A stretch of 64,000 bases of DNA from a virus (IMGVR_UViG_3300031951_000022:62001-126000); one strand, 5' to 3'; shown: positions 6,029 through 14,921, counted from the first letter of the stretch. A program made the numbers and translations. The notes: generated by a model not told the origin, from the sequence alone.

Positions 6029-6241
6029 TCAAACTACAGTATTTTCACCAGCACTTTTCTTTCTACGACCCCTGGGCTTGCTAACTCCCAGCTTTCGTCT
6101 TTGACGTCTAATCATACCATAAGTTACAGTTTCCCCAGTCATTTCACTCAGCTTCTTAGCTAGCTCATCATCACTAAAACCATTAAGATTGTCCTTAATA
6201 TACTGCAATTCAACATCTGTCCATCTTTTATATGTAGCCAT
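6029..6241 (-). CDS. Small Myb/SANT-like or HTH DNA-binding protein
   Basis: A 70-residue protein starting MATYKRWTDVELQYIKDN. The pattern W-x(7)-I, then LAKKLSEMTG and IRRQRRKLG, fits a Myb/SANT-type helix-turn-helix. The C-terminus PRGRRKK is AT-hook-like. AAAGGAAAC precedes the ATG at 6241; longer readings run through the divergent promoter. The gene lies next to an inverted-repeat operator that overlaps its own -10 and the opposing late promoter. It is a good candidate for a regulator controlling the switch between the leftward early genes and the rightward late operon. DNA binding is inferred from sequence pattern only. Confidence 0.75.
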   Translation of the reverse strand: MATYKRWTDVELQYIKDNLNGFSDDELAKKLSEMTGETVTYGMIRRQRRKLGVSKPRGRRKKSAGENTVV

Positions 6242-6255
6242 AAAATGTTTCCTTT

Positions 6256-6293
6256 TTGACAAAAAGTGTACAAAACATATTATATAGTACACT
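6256..6293. promoter_or_regulatory. Divergent promoter with inverted-repeat operator
   Basis: Plus strand: TTGACA at 6256-6261, 16 bp, TATTAT at 6278-6283, reading into the late operon. Minus strand: TATAAT at 6279-6284 without a convincing -35. The inverted repeat agtgtac (6265-6271) / gtacact (6287-6293) covers both, so one bound protein could block or redirect both directions. Confidence 0.7.
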
Positions 6294-6320
6294 TTGGTCA
6301 CTTTAATGCAAGAGGTAAAA

Positions 6321-6470
6321 ATGAATATTGACCCCATTATCCCCTCTATTCTCCACATAACTGCTAAAGAAAATGTGGATATAAATGCTGATTTAACAGC
6401 AGAACAGATCAAATCCATAGGCCAACTACTAGAAGAAGCTCATGAAGAAGAAAAAGATTCACAAAGTTAA
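6321..6470 (+). CDS. Small acidic protein, first gene of the late operon
   Basis: A 49-residue protein starting MNIDPIIPSILHITAKENVD and ending in an acidic tail (EEAHEEEKDSQS). AGAGGTAAAA precedes the ATG. It overlaps the next gene by 29 bases. Function unknown; its position directly behind the rightward promoter makes it the first product of the structural operon. Confidence 0.65.
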   Translation: MNIDPIIPSILHITAKENVDINADLTAEQIKSIGQLLEEAHEEEKDSQS

Positions 6471-7062
6471 CGAAGACGAATTTCTTAAGATAATTGATAT
6501 TATCGCCAAAAAATTAGCCTATAAATTCAAGTTTGGATATCATGATTTTGATGATATGAAGCAACAGATAAGCATCTTTGCGCTAGAAGGTCTTAAAAAT
6601 TATGATCATAAAAGACCACTAGAAAACTTCCTTTGGACCCACGTAAGAAATCGCCTCTTCAACTATAAAAGAGATAATTACCAAAGGCCCGACAAACCAT
6701 GTTTAAGCTGCCCCCTTTACGACCCTCACTGTAAAAATAGTAGTAGTGGATGTGTTGAATATAATAATAAAAATGACTGTAGTTTGTATTCATCGTGGTT
6801 ATCAAGAAATAGTACCAAAAAGAACCTTATGCACCTTACAACAATAGACGAAGTTAAAAACTACGGGAATGCTTTTAGTAGTGATGATAATTTATTGTTT
6901 GATAATATTTCAAATAACGAAATTTTATCCTTAGTAGAACAACATCTTATGGGCGAAGAAAGATCCACTTATATTAAGGTAAAGGGTGGCGCCAAGGTTA
7001 GTAAGGCAGACATGGACAAGCTAGTTGAAACCATAAGGGAGATAATAAGACTTCATGGCTAA
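6442..7062 (+). CDS. Phage sigma-factor-like protein with Cys cluster
   Basis: A 206-residue protein. Residues 33-80 (YHDFDDMKQQISIFALEG, then FLWTHVRNRLFNYKRDNYQRP) match the helical core of sigma70 region 2 as seen in phage late sigma factors: an acidic first helix, an aromatic-rich second part and a basic third part that would bind and melt the -10. Residues 87-113 carry five Cys (CLSCPLYDPHC, then two more), probably a zinc site that is not part of ordinary sigma factors. The C-terminus (KVSKADMDKLVETIREIIR) is short, so a full region 4 is absent. The gene overlaps both neighbours. It probably redirects host RNA polymerase to late or middle promoters; this is inference from the fold pattern. 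Confidence 0.6.
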   Translation: MKKKKIHKVNEDEFLKIIDIIAKKLAYKFKFGYHDFDDMKQQISIFALEGLKNYDHKRPLENFLWTHVRNRLFNYKRDNYQRPDKPCLSCPLYDPHCKNSSSGCVEYNNKNDCSLYSSWLSRNSTKKNLMHLTTIDEVKNYGNAFSSDDNLLFDNISNNEILSLVEQHLMGEERSTYIKVKGGAKVSKADMDKLVETIREIIRLHG

Positions 7063-7876
7063 AAAACGTGGACAACTTAGTTTAGACGAAGAAAAATTTA
7101 TCAGAGAAAATATAGAAAGTTTAAGCGTAGAAGAAATTGCTGATGCTCTTAATCGTAATGTTGATCCAGTTAATAGATACATTGATGAAAATCAATTATA
7201 TGATATTAATGACAAGAGCGAGAACGAGATTCTCAGGCGCAAGCTACGCAGCAAAACCTTTTGGAATGAGATACTACGTCAGTTTGACGAAAATACTGGC
7301 GAATTACAATACTTTGAAGATACGTGGATTGGCCTAATTAAACAGTTCAGAGAGGACGTTTTACCCGCCGAAGAACTTCAAATCAAACAGTTTATCACCA
7401 TAGATATTCTTATTAACAGAAGCATGAAAGAACGTAAGCGTCACATTTCCGAGACAGAAAAATTACAAAAATTAGTTGATAAAGAATACGAAAAACTTGA
7501 AGACCAAAGAGACATTCCCAAACTAGCTAATTTAGAAGCTCAATTAAGTTTCGCCCGCAACAGTATAGCAAGTTATACAAATGAATATACTAAGCTTTTA
7601 AACGAGCAACAAAAAATTAGCAAAGATCTTAAGGCTACTCGTGAACAGCGTATTAAAAGAATTGAAGATGGTAAAAGTTCTTGGGTTGGATTGATAAGAA
7701 TGTTGGAGGATGAAGCTATTAGAGAAAAAGAAGGACGAGAAATGGAAATTTTGGCTATGGCTACACAAAAGGCTAAAAATGAACTATATGACTATCACGA
7801 ATATGCAGATCGTAGAGTTGATTCACCAATTTTAAGTCCAGACTCTATAGGTTATAATAATGAGAAACTATCGTGA
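7055..7876 (+). CDS. HTH and coiled-coil protein, candidate small terminase subunit
   Basis: A 273-residue protein. Residues 9-48 (LDEEKFIRENIESLSVEEIA, then ALNRNVDPVNRYI) form a helix-turn-helix like those that open small terminase proteins. Residues about 115-225 are a long charged coiled coil. The gene lies two genes before an ERCC4 nuclease and close to the large terminase, where small terminases usually sit, and it overlaps the sigma-like gene before and the HNH gene after it. Small terminases bind the packaging site and form rings. The length is on the long side for the family. A regulatory DNA-binding protein is the alternative. Confidence 0.5.
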   Translation: MAKKRGQLSLDEEKFIRENIESLSVEEIADALNRNVDPVNRYIDENQLYDINDKSENEILRRKLRSKTFWNEILRQFDENTGELQYFEDTWIGLIKQFREDVLPAEELQIKQFITIDILINRSMKERKRHISETEKLQKLVDKEYEKLEDQRDIPKLANLEAQLSFARNSIASYTNEYTKLLNEQQKISKDLKATREQRIKRIEDGKSSWVGLIRMLEDEAIREKEGREMEILAMATQKAKNELYDYHEYADRRVDSPILSPDSIGYNNEKLS

Positions 7877-8126
7877 TCCTCAATATATTCAGTGGAGAAA
7901 AGATGTTAGAAAAAGAGACCACAATTGTTGTCAATGGCCCGGTTGTAATAAAAAAACCAAGCTACAGGCTCATCATATTCAAAAGTGGTCAGATTTTCCA
8001 GGACTAAGATATCATATAGATAATGGCATTACACTATGTAAAGATCATCACAACATGATAAAGGATAACGAAGAAAACTATAGCGGATTCTTTTTTAAAT
8101 TAATTCTAAATAAAAGAGGAAAATAA
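7860..8126 (+). CDS. HNH endonuclease
   Basis: An 88-residue HNH nuclease. Residues 24-29 (CQWPGC) and 60-64 (CKDHH) supply the zinc ligands, and AHHI at 37-40 with Asn55 forms the beta-beta-alpha-metal site. Stand-alone HNH proteins next to terminase genes are common in tailed phages, where they help the terminase cut DNA for packaging. The gene overlaps the previous one by 17 bases and lies before TerL, which supports that role. A free-standing homing nuclease is the alternative. Confidence 0.85.
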   Translation: MRNYRDPQYIQWRKDVRKRDHNCCQWPGCNKKTKLQAHHIQKWSDFPGLRYHIDNGITLCKDHHNMIKDNEENYSGFFFKLILNKRGK

Positions 8127-8127
8127 A

Positions 8128-8712
8128 ATGCAACTAGATAAACCAGTAACAATTATCCCACCATCATATATTTTAAACAATCAAGTAATACATCCTAATC
8201 CTTTTGTTTTAAAAGAACTAGATATCACTTATACAGACAATCCTAAAGACAAAAGAATCTATCTCACCATCAAGCCATTTCCTATTGGTGTACAACTATG
8301 GGGTCCAGAATCTTACGACGCAGTTGGAGACTGGACTCAAAAGCAAGCAGAAGACAGATTAAAAGCTTTAATTAATAATGAGATACATAAGTTTTTAGGA
8401 TTATTGTTTAAGCAAACCGGAGATACTGACCCCGATGGTCCAGGCAGCATTTTAGCAGGAATGTTTAGTGGACTAGGAATCAAAACGTCTCCAACTTGCT
8501 CTTGTAAAAAACACATGAGAGAAATGAACCTTAGAGGTAATGATTGGTGTGAAAATAATATGGATACTATTATGAGTTGGCTTAGAGCAGAGTCTGAAAA
8601 GCGTAAATTGCCATTTGTAGAAATTGTAGCAAAAACTATTGTGCGTAGTTCTATTAAAAAATCCCGTAGACTTTTAGAAAAAAGAATACTAGCTAATGCC
8701 CAAACAAGATAA
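8128..8712 (+). CDS. Protein with a TCSC/WCENN cysteine domain
   Basis: A 194-residue protein with two parts. Residues 1-90 are unrecognised. Residues 110-180 contain TSPTCSCKKH, then DWCENN, then WLRAESEKRKLPF. The same domain occurs at the end of the protein at 50801-51241, so the phage carries two copies in different contexts. Cys124, Cys126 and Cys141 may bind metal. I recall this pattern from proteins of planctomycetes and their phages without a known function. AGGAAAATAAA precedes the ATG. Its place between HNH and ERCC4 nucleases points to packaging or DNA processing here. Confidence 0.6.
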   Translation: MQLDKPVTIIPPSYILNNQVIHPNPFVLKELDITYTDNPKDKRIYLTIKPFPIGVQLWGPESYDAVGDWTQKQAEDRLKALINNEIHKFLGLLFKQTGDTDPDGPGSILAGMFSGLGIKTSPTCSCKKHMREMNLRGNDWCENNMDTIMSWLRAESEKRKLPFVEIVAKTIVRSSIKKSRRLLEKRILANAQTR

Positions 8713-9184
8713 CTTCACAATCATAGTTGACACAAGAGAACAACTTCCTTGGGAATTTGGTTTTCATGTAACCAGCAAAAAGAAGCTGGATACTGGAGAT
8801 TATAGTATGGAAGGATTCGAAAGTCTTTTTACAATAGAGCGTAAGCGCAGCGTTAGTGAGATAGCAAATAATATTACAGAAAGTCGATTCAAAGATGTTC
8901 TGGATCGTATGAGCAAAATCCCTCACAGTTTTATGTTGATGGAATTTGGTATAGATGAAATTTATAATTTCCCGGTCGGCAGCGACATCCCCAAGAAAAT
9001 GTGGGATAAGCTAAGAATTAGTGGTAATTATATTATGAAATATTTAGTAGAGGCCCAACTTAATCATAATATTCACATACTTTTTTGCGGAGATGCAGAA
9101 ACAGCAGAGCGTACAGCAGTAGGTATTATGAAAAGAATTTACGAGAAATATGGAAAACAAACAGAAAACAATAACAACGTTTGA
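8696..9184 (+). CDS. ERCC4-type nuclease
   Basis: A 162-residue protein with the core of the ERCC4/XPF nuclease fold: VDTREQLPW at residues 11-19, GDYS at 34-37 and IERKR at 47-51 give the acidic GDXn-ERK-type active site. Family members cut branched or single-strand/double-strand junctions. The gene overlaps both neighbours (17 bases upstream, 35 into TerL), so it is part of the packaging cluster. It could resolve branched replication intermediates before packaging. There is no C-terminal HhH domain, as is usual for phage versions. Confidence 0.85.
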   Translation: MPKQDNFTIIVDTREQLPWEFGFHVTSKKKLDTGDYSMEGFESLFTIERKRSVSEIANNITESRFKDVLDRMSKIPHSFMLMEFGIDEIYNFPVGSDIPKKMWDKLRISGNYIMKYLVEAQLNHNIHILFCGDAETAERTAVGIMKRIYEKYGKQTENNNNV

Positions 9185-11183
9185 TGATGCTTGGCTAGGT
9201 CTAGGTGATCTTAGTCAAATAGTTATCGACCACAACCCTATGATTGGTCGAAACAAGGAAGATATAGAAAATCCAGACCTACATCTATTGAGACTGTTGA
9301 GAGATCCCAAATACTTCGGATCTACTGCTAAACTATTATTCAATATAGAACTTCACCCTATACAGATAGCTATCTTGCAAGAATTTTGGCTAAGACCATT
9401 TCCTATGTTCATTGCATCTCGTGGTTTTGGTAAGTCGTTCTTAATGGCTATGTATTGTACATTAAAATGTATTTTGGTACCCGGAACAAAGATTGTTGTA
9501 GTAGGTGCTGCTTTTAGACAGAGCAAAATTATTTTCGAATATATGGAAACGCTATGGAGAAATAGCCCTATCCTAAGAAGTGTTTTTAATGGTAATGATG
9601 ATGGTCCACGACGTGACGTAGATAGATGTACTATGAGGCTTGGCGAAAGTTGGACAATCGCTGTTCCTATGGGCGATGGTAGTAAAATTAGAGGCTTAAG
9701 AGCGCATATTATTATTGCTGACGAATTTGCCTCTATTTCTCCTGATATTTATGAGACGGTAGTTTCAGGTTTCGCTGCCGTATCTGCTAGTCCAATACAA
9801 AATGTTAAAGAAGAAGCTAAAAAGAAAGCGATGACAGCAGTAGGATTATGGAATGATGAATTAGAAGCAGTGCAAATTAAAAAGGGTAACCAAGCTATCA
9901 TAGCCGGTACTGCTGACTATAGTTTTAAGCATTTTGCTACTTATTGGAAAAGATATCAAGCTATCATTAATAGTCAAGGAGATAAGCAAAAGCTGGAAGA
10001 AATTTTTAAGGGAGAAGTACCAGATAGTTTTAACTGGAAAGACTATAGTATAGTACGCATACCATATGAAATTATTCCTAAAGGCTTCATGGATGACAAA
10101 CAAGTTAGTCGTGCCAAAGCTACTATTCATACCGGCATATATAATATGGAATATGCGGCGTGTTTTACAGAAGACAGTGACGGTTTTTTCCGTCGATCAC
10201 TAATAGAAAGTTGTGTGGTACATGAAAGCAAACCAATTGTGGTTAATGGTACTCCTGTTTTGTTTGATGTTAGTACCAAAGGAAACCCAGACCTTCAATA
10301 CATTTATGGCATTGACCCAGCTTCTGAAAAGGACAATTTTAGTATCGTAATATTAGAGGTTCATAAAGATCATAGTCGGCTAGTATATTGTTGGACCACT
10401 AATCGTAATAATTTTAAAGATCGTCAAAAAACTGGATTAATTAACGAATATGATTTTTACGGTTTCTGCGCTCGTAAGATACGCAACCTAATGAAAGTAT
10501 TCCCTTGTGCTCGTATTGGATTAGATGCTCAGGGTGGTGGTGTGGCAATTGAAGAAGCATTACACGATCCAGGCAAACTAGAAGATGGTGAATCCTTAAT
10601 ATGGCCGGTTATAGACATTAATAAACCCAAAGAAACCGATGATCAGCAAGGATTACATATATTGGAATTAGTACAGTTTGCAAGGGCTGATTGGACGGCA
10701 CAAGCTAATCACGGATTAAGAAAAGACCTAGAAGATAAAGTATTACTTTTTCCAAGATTTGATCAAGTCAGTTTGGCTCTTGCTTTAGACAAAGAAGGTA
10801 AAGATATTATGTCTGCGGATCTTATGAATCTTTACGACAGTGAAAGCGAATGTATTTTAGAGATTGAAGAGCTAAAGAATGAATTGACCACTATTGTTAT
10901 GACACAAACTAGTACTGGACCTAACGCTAGAGATAGGTGGGATACCCCAGAAGTTAAGCTGCCTAATGGAAAAAAGGGAAAACTAAGAAAAGATAGATAT
11001 AGCGCATTAATAATCGCTAATATGTTAGCTAGACAATTAAGTAGAACTTTAGAGCCAACTACTTTTGAGGTTATTGGTAATAATCTAGATATAGTAGAAA
11101 AGAAAGAAGGCCAAATGTATAAGGGGCCAAACTGGTTTATTGATGGAGCAAATGCTAACATATATGGTGGAATTTATAGATAA
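9150..11183 (+). CDS. Terminase large subunit
   Basis: A 677-residue packaging motor. The ATPase part has a Walker A motif at residues 90-96 (SRGFGKS) and Walker B at 187-192 (IIIADE). The RNase H-like nuclease part has Asp389 (YGIDPASE), Asp459 (IGLDAQGG) and a late Asp in KLRKDRYSALI. The protein translocates DNA into the prohead through the portal and cuts the concatemer. It begins within the ERCC4 gene and is followed by the portal gene after 48 bases. Length is in the upper normal range for the family. Confidence 0.97.
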   Translation: MENKQKTITTFDDAWLGLGDLSQIVIDHNPMIGRNKEDIENPDLHLLRLLRDPKYFGSTAKLLFNIELHPIQIAILQEFWLRPFPMFIASRGFGKSFLMAMYCTLKCILVPGTKIVVVGAAFRQSKIIFEYMETLWRNSPILRSVFNGNDDGPRRDVDRCTMRLGESWTIAVPMGDGSKIRGLRAHIIIADEFASISPDIYETVVSGFAAVSASPIQNVKEEAKKKAMTAVGLWNDELEAVQIKKGNQAIIAGTADYSFKHFATYWKRYQAIINSQGDKQKLEEIFKGEVPDSFNWKDYSIVRIPYEIIPKGFMDDKQVSRAKATIHTGIYNMEYAACFTEDSDGFFRRSLIESCVVHESKPIVVNGTPVLFDVSTKGNPDLQYIYGIDPASEKDNFSIVILEVHKDHSRLVYCWTTNRNNFKDRQKTGLINEYDFYGFCARKIRNLMKVFPCARIGLDAQGGGVAIEEALHDPGKLEDGESLIWPVIDINKPKETDDQQGLHILELVQFARADWTAQANHGLRKDLEDKVLLFPRFDQVSLALALDKEGKDIMSADLMNLYDSESECILEIEELKNELTTIVMTQTSTGPNARDRWDTPEVKLPNGKKGKLRKDRYSALIIANMLARQLSRTLEPTTFEVIGNNLDIVEKKEGQMYKGPNWFIDGANANIYGGIYR

Positions 11184-11197
11184 TTAGTGTAATATAT

Positions 11198-11232
11198 AAT
11201 ACCTATTACAATACCCATTATAATACCTATTA
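11198..11232 (+). repeat. Direct repeats in front of the portal gene
   Basis: Three near-copies of ataatacctatta (about 12 bp) run straight into the portal ATG. No purine-rich ribosome binding site is seen in them, unlike almost all other genes here. Confidence 0.6.
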
Positions 11233-13415
11233 TGCCAAGAAAAAAATATCCTAAAAGCGACAATATTCCAACAGCTCCTAATGTTATGCCTGAAAATGCA
11301 TATGTAACATGGGATGATAATGATTTGGCCAGTAAACAAAAAGCTTTAGATGAATCCAGCAAGGGTTTAGAAGAATACGGCTTATTCACCAATAAGACTA
11401 CTGCTGCTACTAGTCGTTTTAGAAACTTTATGAATCTAGACGGTCAGGTTTCTGGTCGCCCAGGATTAACAAAAAACGATTATGATTATTTCCGTCCAGA
11501 TGAAGCCATACCCACAGAAATCAAAGCCATCTTTGCAATGGCAGATCAAATCTATAATCGTGTAGGCTTAGTAAAAAATGTTATTGATCTTATGGGCGAC
11601 TTTGCTAGTCAAGGTATTAGGCTTGTTCATCCCAATAAGCGTATAGAAAGATTTTATCGTAATTGGTTTGAGAAAGTTAAGGGAGAAGAAAGAAGCGAAA
11701 GATTTTTAAATAATTTATACAGAGTAGGTAATGTTGTTATTCATAAGCAAACAGCTAAGATCAGTGTCAAAGTAGCCGATGAAATGTATAAAGCCAAAGC
11801 TTCTTCTGATCTTATCGTTAGTTCTGATGATACTAAAGTAGAAAAAAGAGAAATTCCTTGGAAATATACTTTTATAGATCCTCGTGCGGTGGACATAGTA
11901 GGAGCTTCTTTATCTTCTTTTGTCGGGGATAAAAAATATACAATCACTATTCCTGCTAGTCTCAGAAAAATTATTAATGCTCCTCGTAATGATGCTGAAA
12001 AAGAAATAATAAATCAACTACCTTTAGCTATTATCGAAGCAGCACAAAGCAAGAAGGGCTATAATTTAGACCCAGAAAAAACATTAGTATTTCACTACAA
12101 GAAAGACGATTGGAAAACATGGGCCTTCCCCATGATCTATAGTATTATGGATGATATTTCTATTGTAGAAAAACTAAAACTAGCAGACTTAGCAGCTCTT
12201 GATGGCGCCATTAGCAATATTAGAATTTTTAAACTAGGAAGCCTAGAACATAAGATTGCTCCAACACAAGCCGCCGCTAGTAAGCTTAGTCAAATACTAC
12301 AGGGAAATGTTGGTGGTGGTACAATGGATCTTGTGTGGGGTCCAGATATTGAGCTAATTGAAAGTAAAACATCTGTACATCAGTTCTTAGGCGAAGGCAA
12401 ATATACTCCGCACTTAAATGCTATTTATGCGGGATTAGGTATTCCACCTACTCTCACCGGCACTTTCGGTGCTGCTGGTACCACAAATAACTTTATTAGT
12501 TTAAAGACATTAACTCAAAGACTTCAGTATGGTAGAAAAGTATTGATGTCTTTTTGGAAGCATGAAATTGAACTAGTACAAAAGGCTATGGGTTTTAGGT
12601 TTCCAGCAAAGATAGAGTTTGACAGAATGGATCTTAGTAATGAAGATGCCGAAAAGGCGTTATTAGTACAACTAGCTGATCGTAATCTTGTTAGCGATGA
12701 AATGCTACAAAGAGTCTTTGGTTTTGATCCAGATACAGAAAAGAGTAGACTTAACAGAGAATATAAGGCTAGAACTAATGAAACAATGGTCCCTAAAGCT
12801 GGTCCTTGGCATAATCCTCAGCTTGAAGATAATCTTAAAAAGATTGCTTTACAAACTGGCATAGTAACACCAAGTCAGGTTGGATTAGAACTTGATAGAA
12901 AAAAACCCAGCGAACAAAGCGCTATGGATATGAAGTCTCCTTCATCTTCTGGTCCTCAAGCGCCTACTAGTCCGTCCGGACAACCACAACAAGGCCGACC
13001 CAAAAACAGCAACGATACAAAAAAAAGAAAGACCAAACAGTTCAGCCCACAAACAGGCGCGTCTTTACATCTATGGGCCATAGAAGCTCAAGACAAAATT
13101 GCGGAACTTATGAATCCTCATCTTCTAGCTTTTTATGACAAAAAAAATATGAGGAGCTTATCTAACGCAGAATATGAAGAAGCAGAAGCAACAAAAACGA
13201 AAATCTTCTTGTCACTGTCTCCGATGGAAACAATTACCGAAGAATTAGTTTTGTCAAAACTCAATACTATTAATAGTATTGATATTAATGCGAAAAATAA
13301 AAACTATAATAAACTATTAAAAGGCATAAGTAACGAAATTAATAGAGAACCAACAACCGAAGAACTTAAGTATACCAAAGCGTATTTTTATCAAACGGTG
13401 TATTCTGAGCAATAG
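11232..13415 (+). CDS. Portal protein
   Basis: A 727-residue protein. Position directly after TerL, the length, and features such as the helix-rich middle (YGRKVLMSFWKHEIELVQKA) and the acidic/basic N-terminal arm fit the dodecameric portal through which DNA enters the head. Residues about 395-425 (GLGIPPTLTGTF) match the typical portal loop in which the substrate turns towards the tunnel. The last 130 residues (after the Ser/Pro/Gln-rich stretch near 570-600) look like an added domain. The start is unusual because no Shine-Dalgarno sequence precedes it. Confidence 0.9.
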   Translation: MPRKKYPKSDNIPTAPNVMPENAYVTWDDNDLASKQKALDESSKGLEEYGLFTNKTTAATSRFRNFMNLDGQVSGRPGLTKNDYDYFRPDEAIPTEIKAIFAMADQIYNRVGLVKNVIDLMGDFASQGIRLVHPNKRIERFYRNWFEKVKGEERSERFLNNLYRVGNVVIHKQTAKISVKVADEMYKAKASSDLIVSSDDTKVEKREIPWKYTFIDPRAVDIVGASLSSFVGDKKYTITIPASLRKIINAPRNDAEKEIINQLPLAIIEAAQSKKGYNLDPEKTLVFHYKKDDWKTWAFPMIYSIMDDISIVEKLKLADLAALDGAISNIRIFKLGSLEHKIAPTQAAASKLSQILQGNVGGGTMDLVWGPDIELIESKTSVHQFLGEGKYTPHLNAIYAGLGIPPTLTGTFGAAGTTNNFISLKTLTQRLQYGRKVLMSFWKHEIELVQKAMGFRFPAKIEFDRMDLSNEDAEKALLVQLADRNLVSDEMLQRVFGFDPDTEKSRLNREYKARTNETMVPKAGPWHNPQLEDNLKKIALQTGIVTPSQVGLELDRKKPSEQSAMDMKSPSSSGPQAPTSPSGQPQQGRPKNSNDTKKRKTKQFSPQTGASLHLWAIEAQDKIAELMNPHLLAFYDKKNMRSLSNAEYEEAEATKTKIFLSLSPMETITEELVLSKLNTINSIDINAKNKNYNKLLKGISNEINREPTTEELKYTKAYFYQTVYSEQ

Positions 13416-13437
13416 ACCACAATAATTGAGGTAAATA

Positions 13438-14919
13438 ATGCATATTTTTAAAGATGAACAAGAAGCAGGACTATCAGAAGCCTTATCTGCAAAATCCTCT
13501 ATTGTATATGCTTCGCTGGCCGAAAAAGTAGAGCCTGCCGAAATCGCACATAAAAAACTTAAATCTGACAAGGCTTTAGCTGGAATAGAAGATACAGACC
13601 TATACTATACACAGTCCATTTTGGTAACAACATCATGGAATAAAAATGACGATATTTTTGATGCTAAAGAGGTTTGGCTGGCTAGAGAAACCCCAACCCA
13701 CAAACCCACCAATCTTGAACATAACGAAAGCATTATAGTAGGCCATATAACTTCTAATTGGCCAATAGACGATGAAGGAAACCCAATTGAAACTAACACT
13801 GCAACACAAGATTTACCAGAAAAATTTCATATTTTAACAGGCTCGGTTATCTATAAGGGATTTACGGATCCTGAACTCCACGAAAGAGCCACACAACTTA
13901 TCGAAGAAATTGAAGCTGGCGAAAAATATGTTAGTATGGAATGTTTTTTTAAGGGATTTGATTATGGACTCTTAAATAAAAGCACTGGTAAGTATCATAT
14001 TTTAGCAAGAAATGAAGATACAGCATTTTTAACAAAACACTTAAGAGCTTATGGTGGAATAGGAGAACATGAAAATTATAAGGTTGGTAGAGTATTAAGA
14101 GAAATAACATTTTCTGGCAAGGGGTTTGTTAATAGGCCAGCCAATCCAGAAAGCATTATATTTACTAAAGACAATCTTAAATTATCAAAAGAGATAGCAT
14201 CCACAAAAAAAATAAACGAAAAAAATGACGATTCTTCGCAAGAAGGTGTATTTTCAAATCAAGCCAATTTAAAGGAGACAATTATGAGTGTTGAATCTGA
14301 AATAACTCAAGCAGAAGAAGTAACCACTGTCACCGAAACAGAGGTTGTTGATACTGTTGAGTCTACAGAAGTTGTGGCCACAGACACTGTCATTGACACA
14401 GAGACAGTTGAAAAAGAAGAAGCTGCCAAGAAAATGGTAGAAGAAATGACCAAAAAAGAAGAAGAAATGAAAAAGATGAAGGCCGCACTAGAAGCCGCTC
14501 AAGCAGAATTAGAAGTCGCCAATGAAGCTTTAGCAGCCTATAAAAATAAAGAAGCAGAAATGCTCAAGAAAGAAAAGAAGGCCAAAAGAATGGCTGCTCT
14601 TATGAACAGTGGCGTTAGCGAAGAACTAGCTAGTGCAACAGTTGATAAGTTCGAATCTTTAGAAGATGAAGCTTTTGACAGTATCGCATCTTTAGTAGCG
14701 GCTAGTAAAACAGCAACTACAACAGAAGAAACAACTAAGGCCGAAGAAACAGAAGTCAAGACTGACGATGTTTCGCTTGCTTTAGAAAACGTTGAAGTAG
14801 AGCAGGTTCCAGACCTTGCTGTTGGCGGCGAGACAGAATCAGAAGCTCAAAGTACTAGAGCAGCATTAGTTGACTTTGTTTGTATTAGACTAGGTAAAAA
14901 ACTTAATAAGGGAGAGTAA
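13438..14919 (+). CDS. Prohead protease-scaffold fusion
   Basis: A 493-residue protein in two parts. Residues 1-260 look like a prohead maturation protease: VTTSWNKNDDIFD, then LEHNESIIVGH and a YVSMECFFKG segment, in the order seen in phage assembly proteases, though I cannot name the catalytic triad with certainty. Residues 283-493 are acidic and coiled-coil (KKEEEMKKMKAALEAAQAEL), as in scaffolds. The gene precedes the decoration and capsid genes. An in-frame start at 14284 with its own ribosome binding site would make the scaffold alone. Confidence 0.75.
   Translation: MHIFKDEQEAGLSEALSAKSSIVYASLAEKVEPAEIAHKKLKSDKALAGIEDTDLYYTQSILVTTSWNKNDDIFDAKEVWLARETPTHKPTNLEHNESIIVGHITSNWPIDDEGNPIETNTATQDLPEKFHILTGSVIYKGFTDPELHERATQLIEEIEAGEKYVSMECFFKGFDYGLLNKSTGKYHILARNEDTAFLTKHLRAYGGIGEHENYKVGRVLREITFSGKGFVNRPANPESIIFTKDNLKLSKEIASTKKINEKNDDSSQEGVFSNQANLKETIMSVESEITQAEEVTTVTETEVVDTVESTEVVATDTVIDTETVEKEEAAKKMVEEMTKKEEEMKKMKAALEAAQAELEVANEALAAYKNKEAEMLKKEKKAKRMAALMNSGVSEELASATVDKFESLEDEAFDSIASLVAASKTATTTEETTKAEETEVKTDDVSLALENVEVEQVPDLAVGGETESEAQSTRAALVDFVCIRLGKKLNKGE
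14284..14919 (+). CDS. Nested in-frame scaffold protein
   Basis: AAAGGAGACAATT precedes an ATG in the same frame as the protease-scaffold gene, giving a 211-residue protein MSVESEITQAEEV... ending at the same stop. It is acidic and coiled-coil. In phage lambda the scaffold Nu3 is made the same way from inside gene C, so a separate, more abundant scaffold is likely. Expression is inferred from the strong internal ribosome binding site. Confidence 0.7.
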   Translation: MSVESEITQAEEVTTVTETEVVDTVESTEVVATDTVIDTETVEKEEAAKKMVEEMTKKEEEMKKMKAALEAAQAELEVANEALAAYKNKEAEMLKKEKKAKRMAALMNSGVSEELASATVDKFESLEDEAFDSIASLVAASKTATTTEETTKAEETEVKTDDVSLALENVEVEQVPDLAVGGETESEAQSTRAALVDFVCIRLGKKLNKGE

Positions 14920-14921
14920 AC

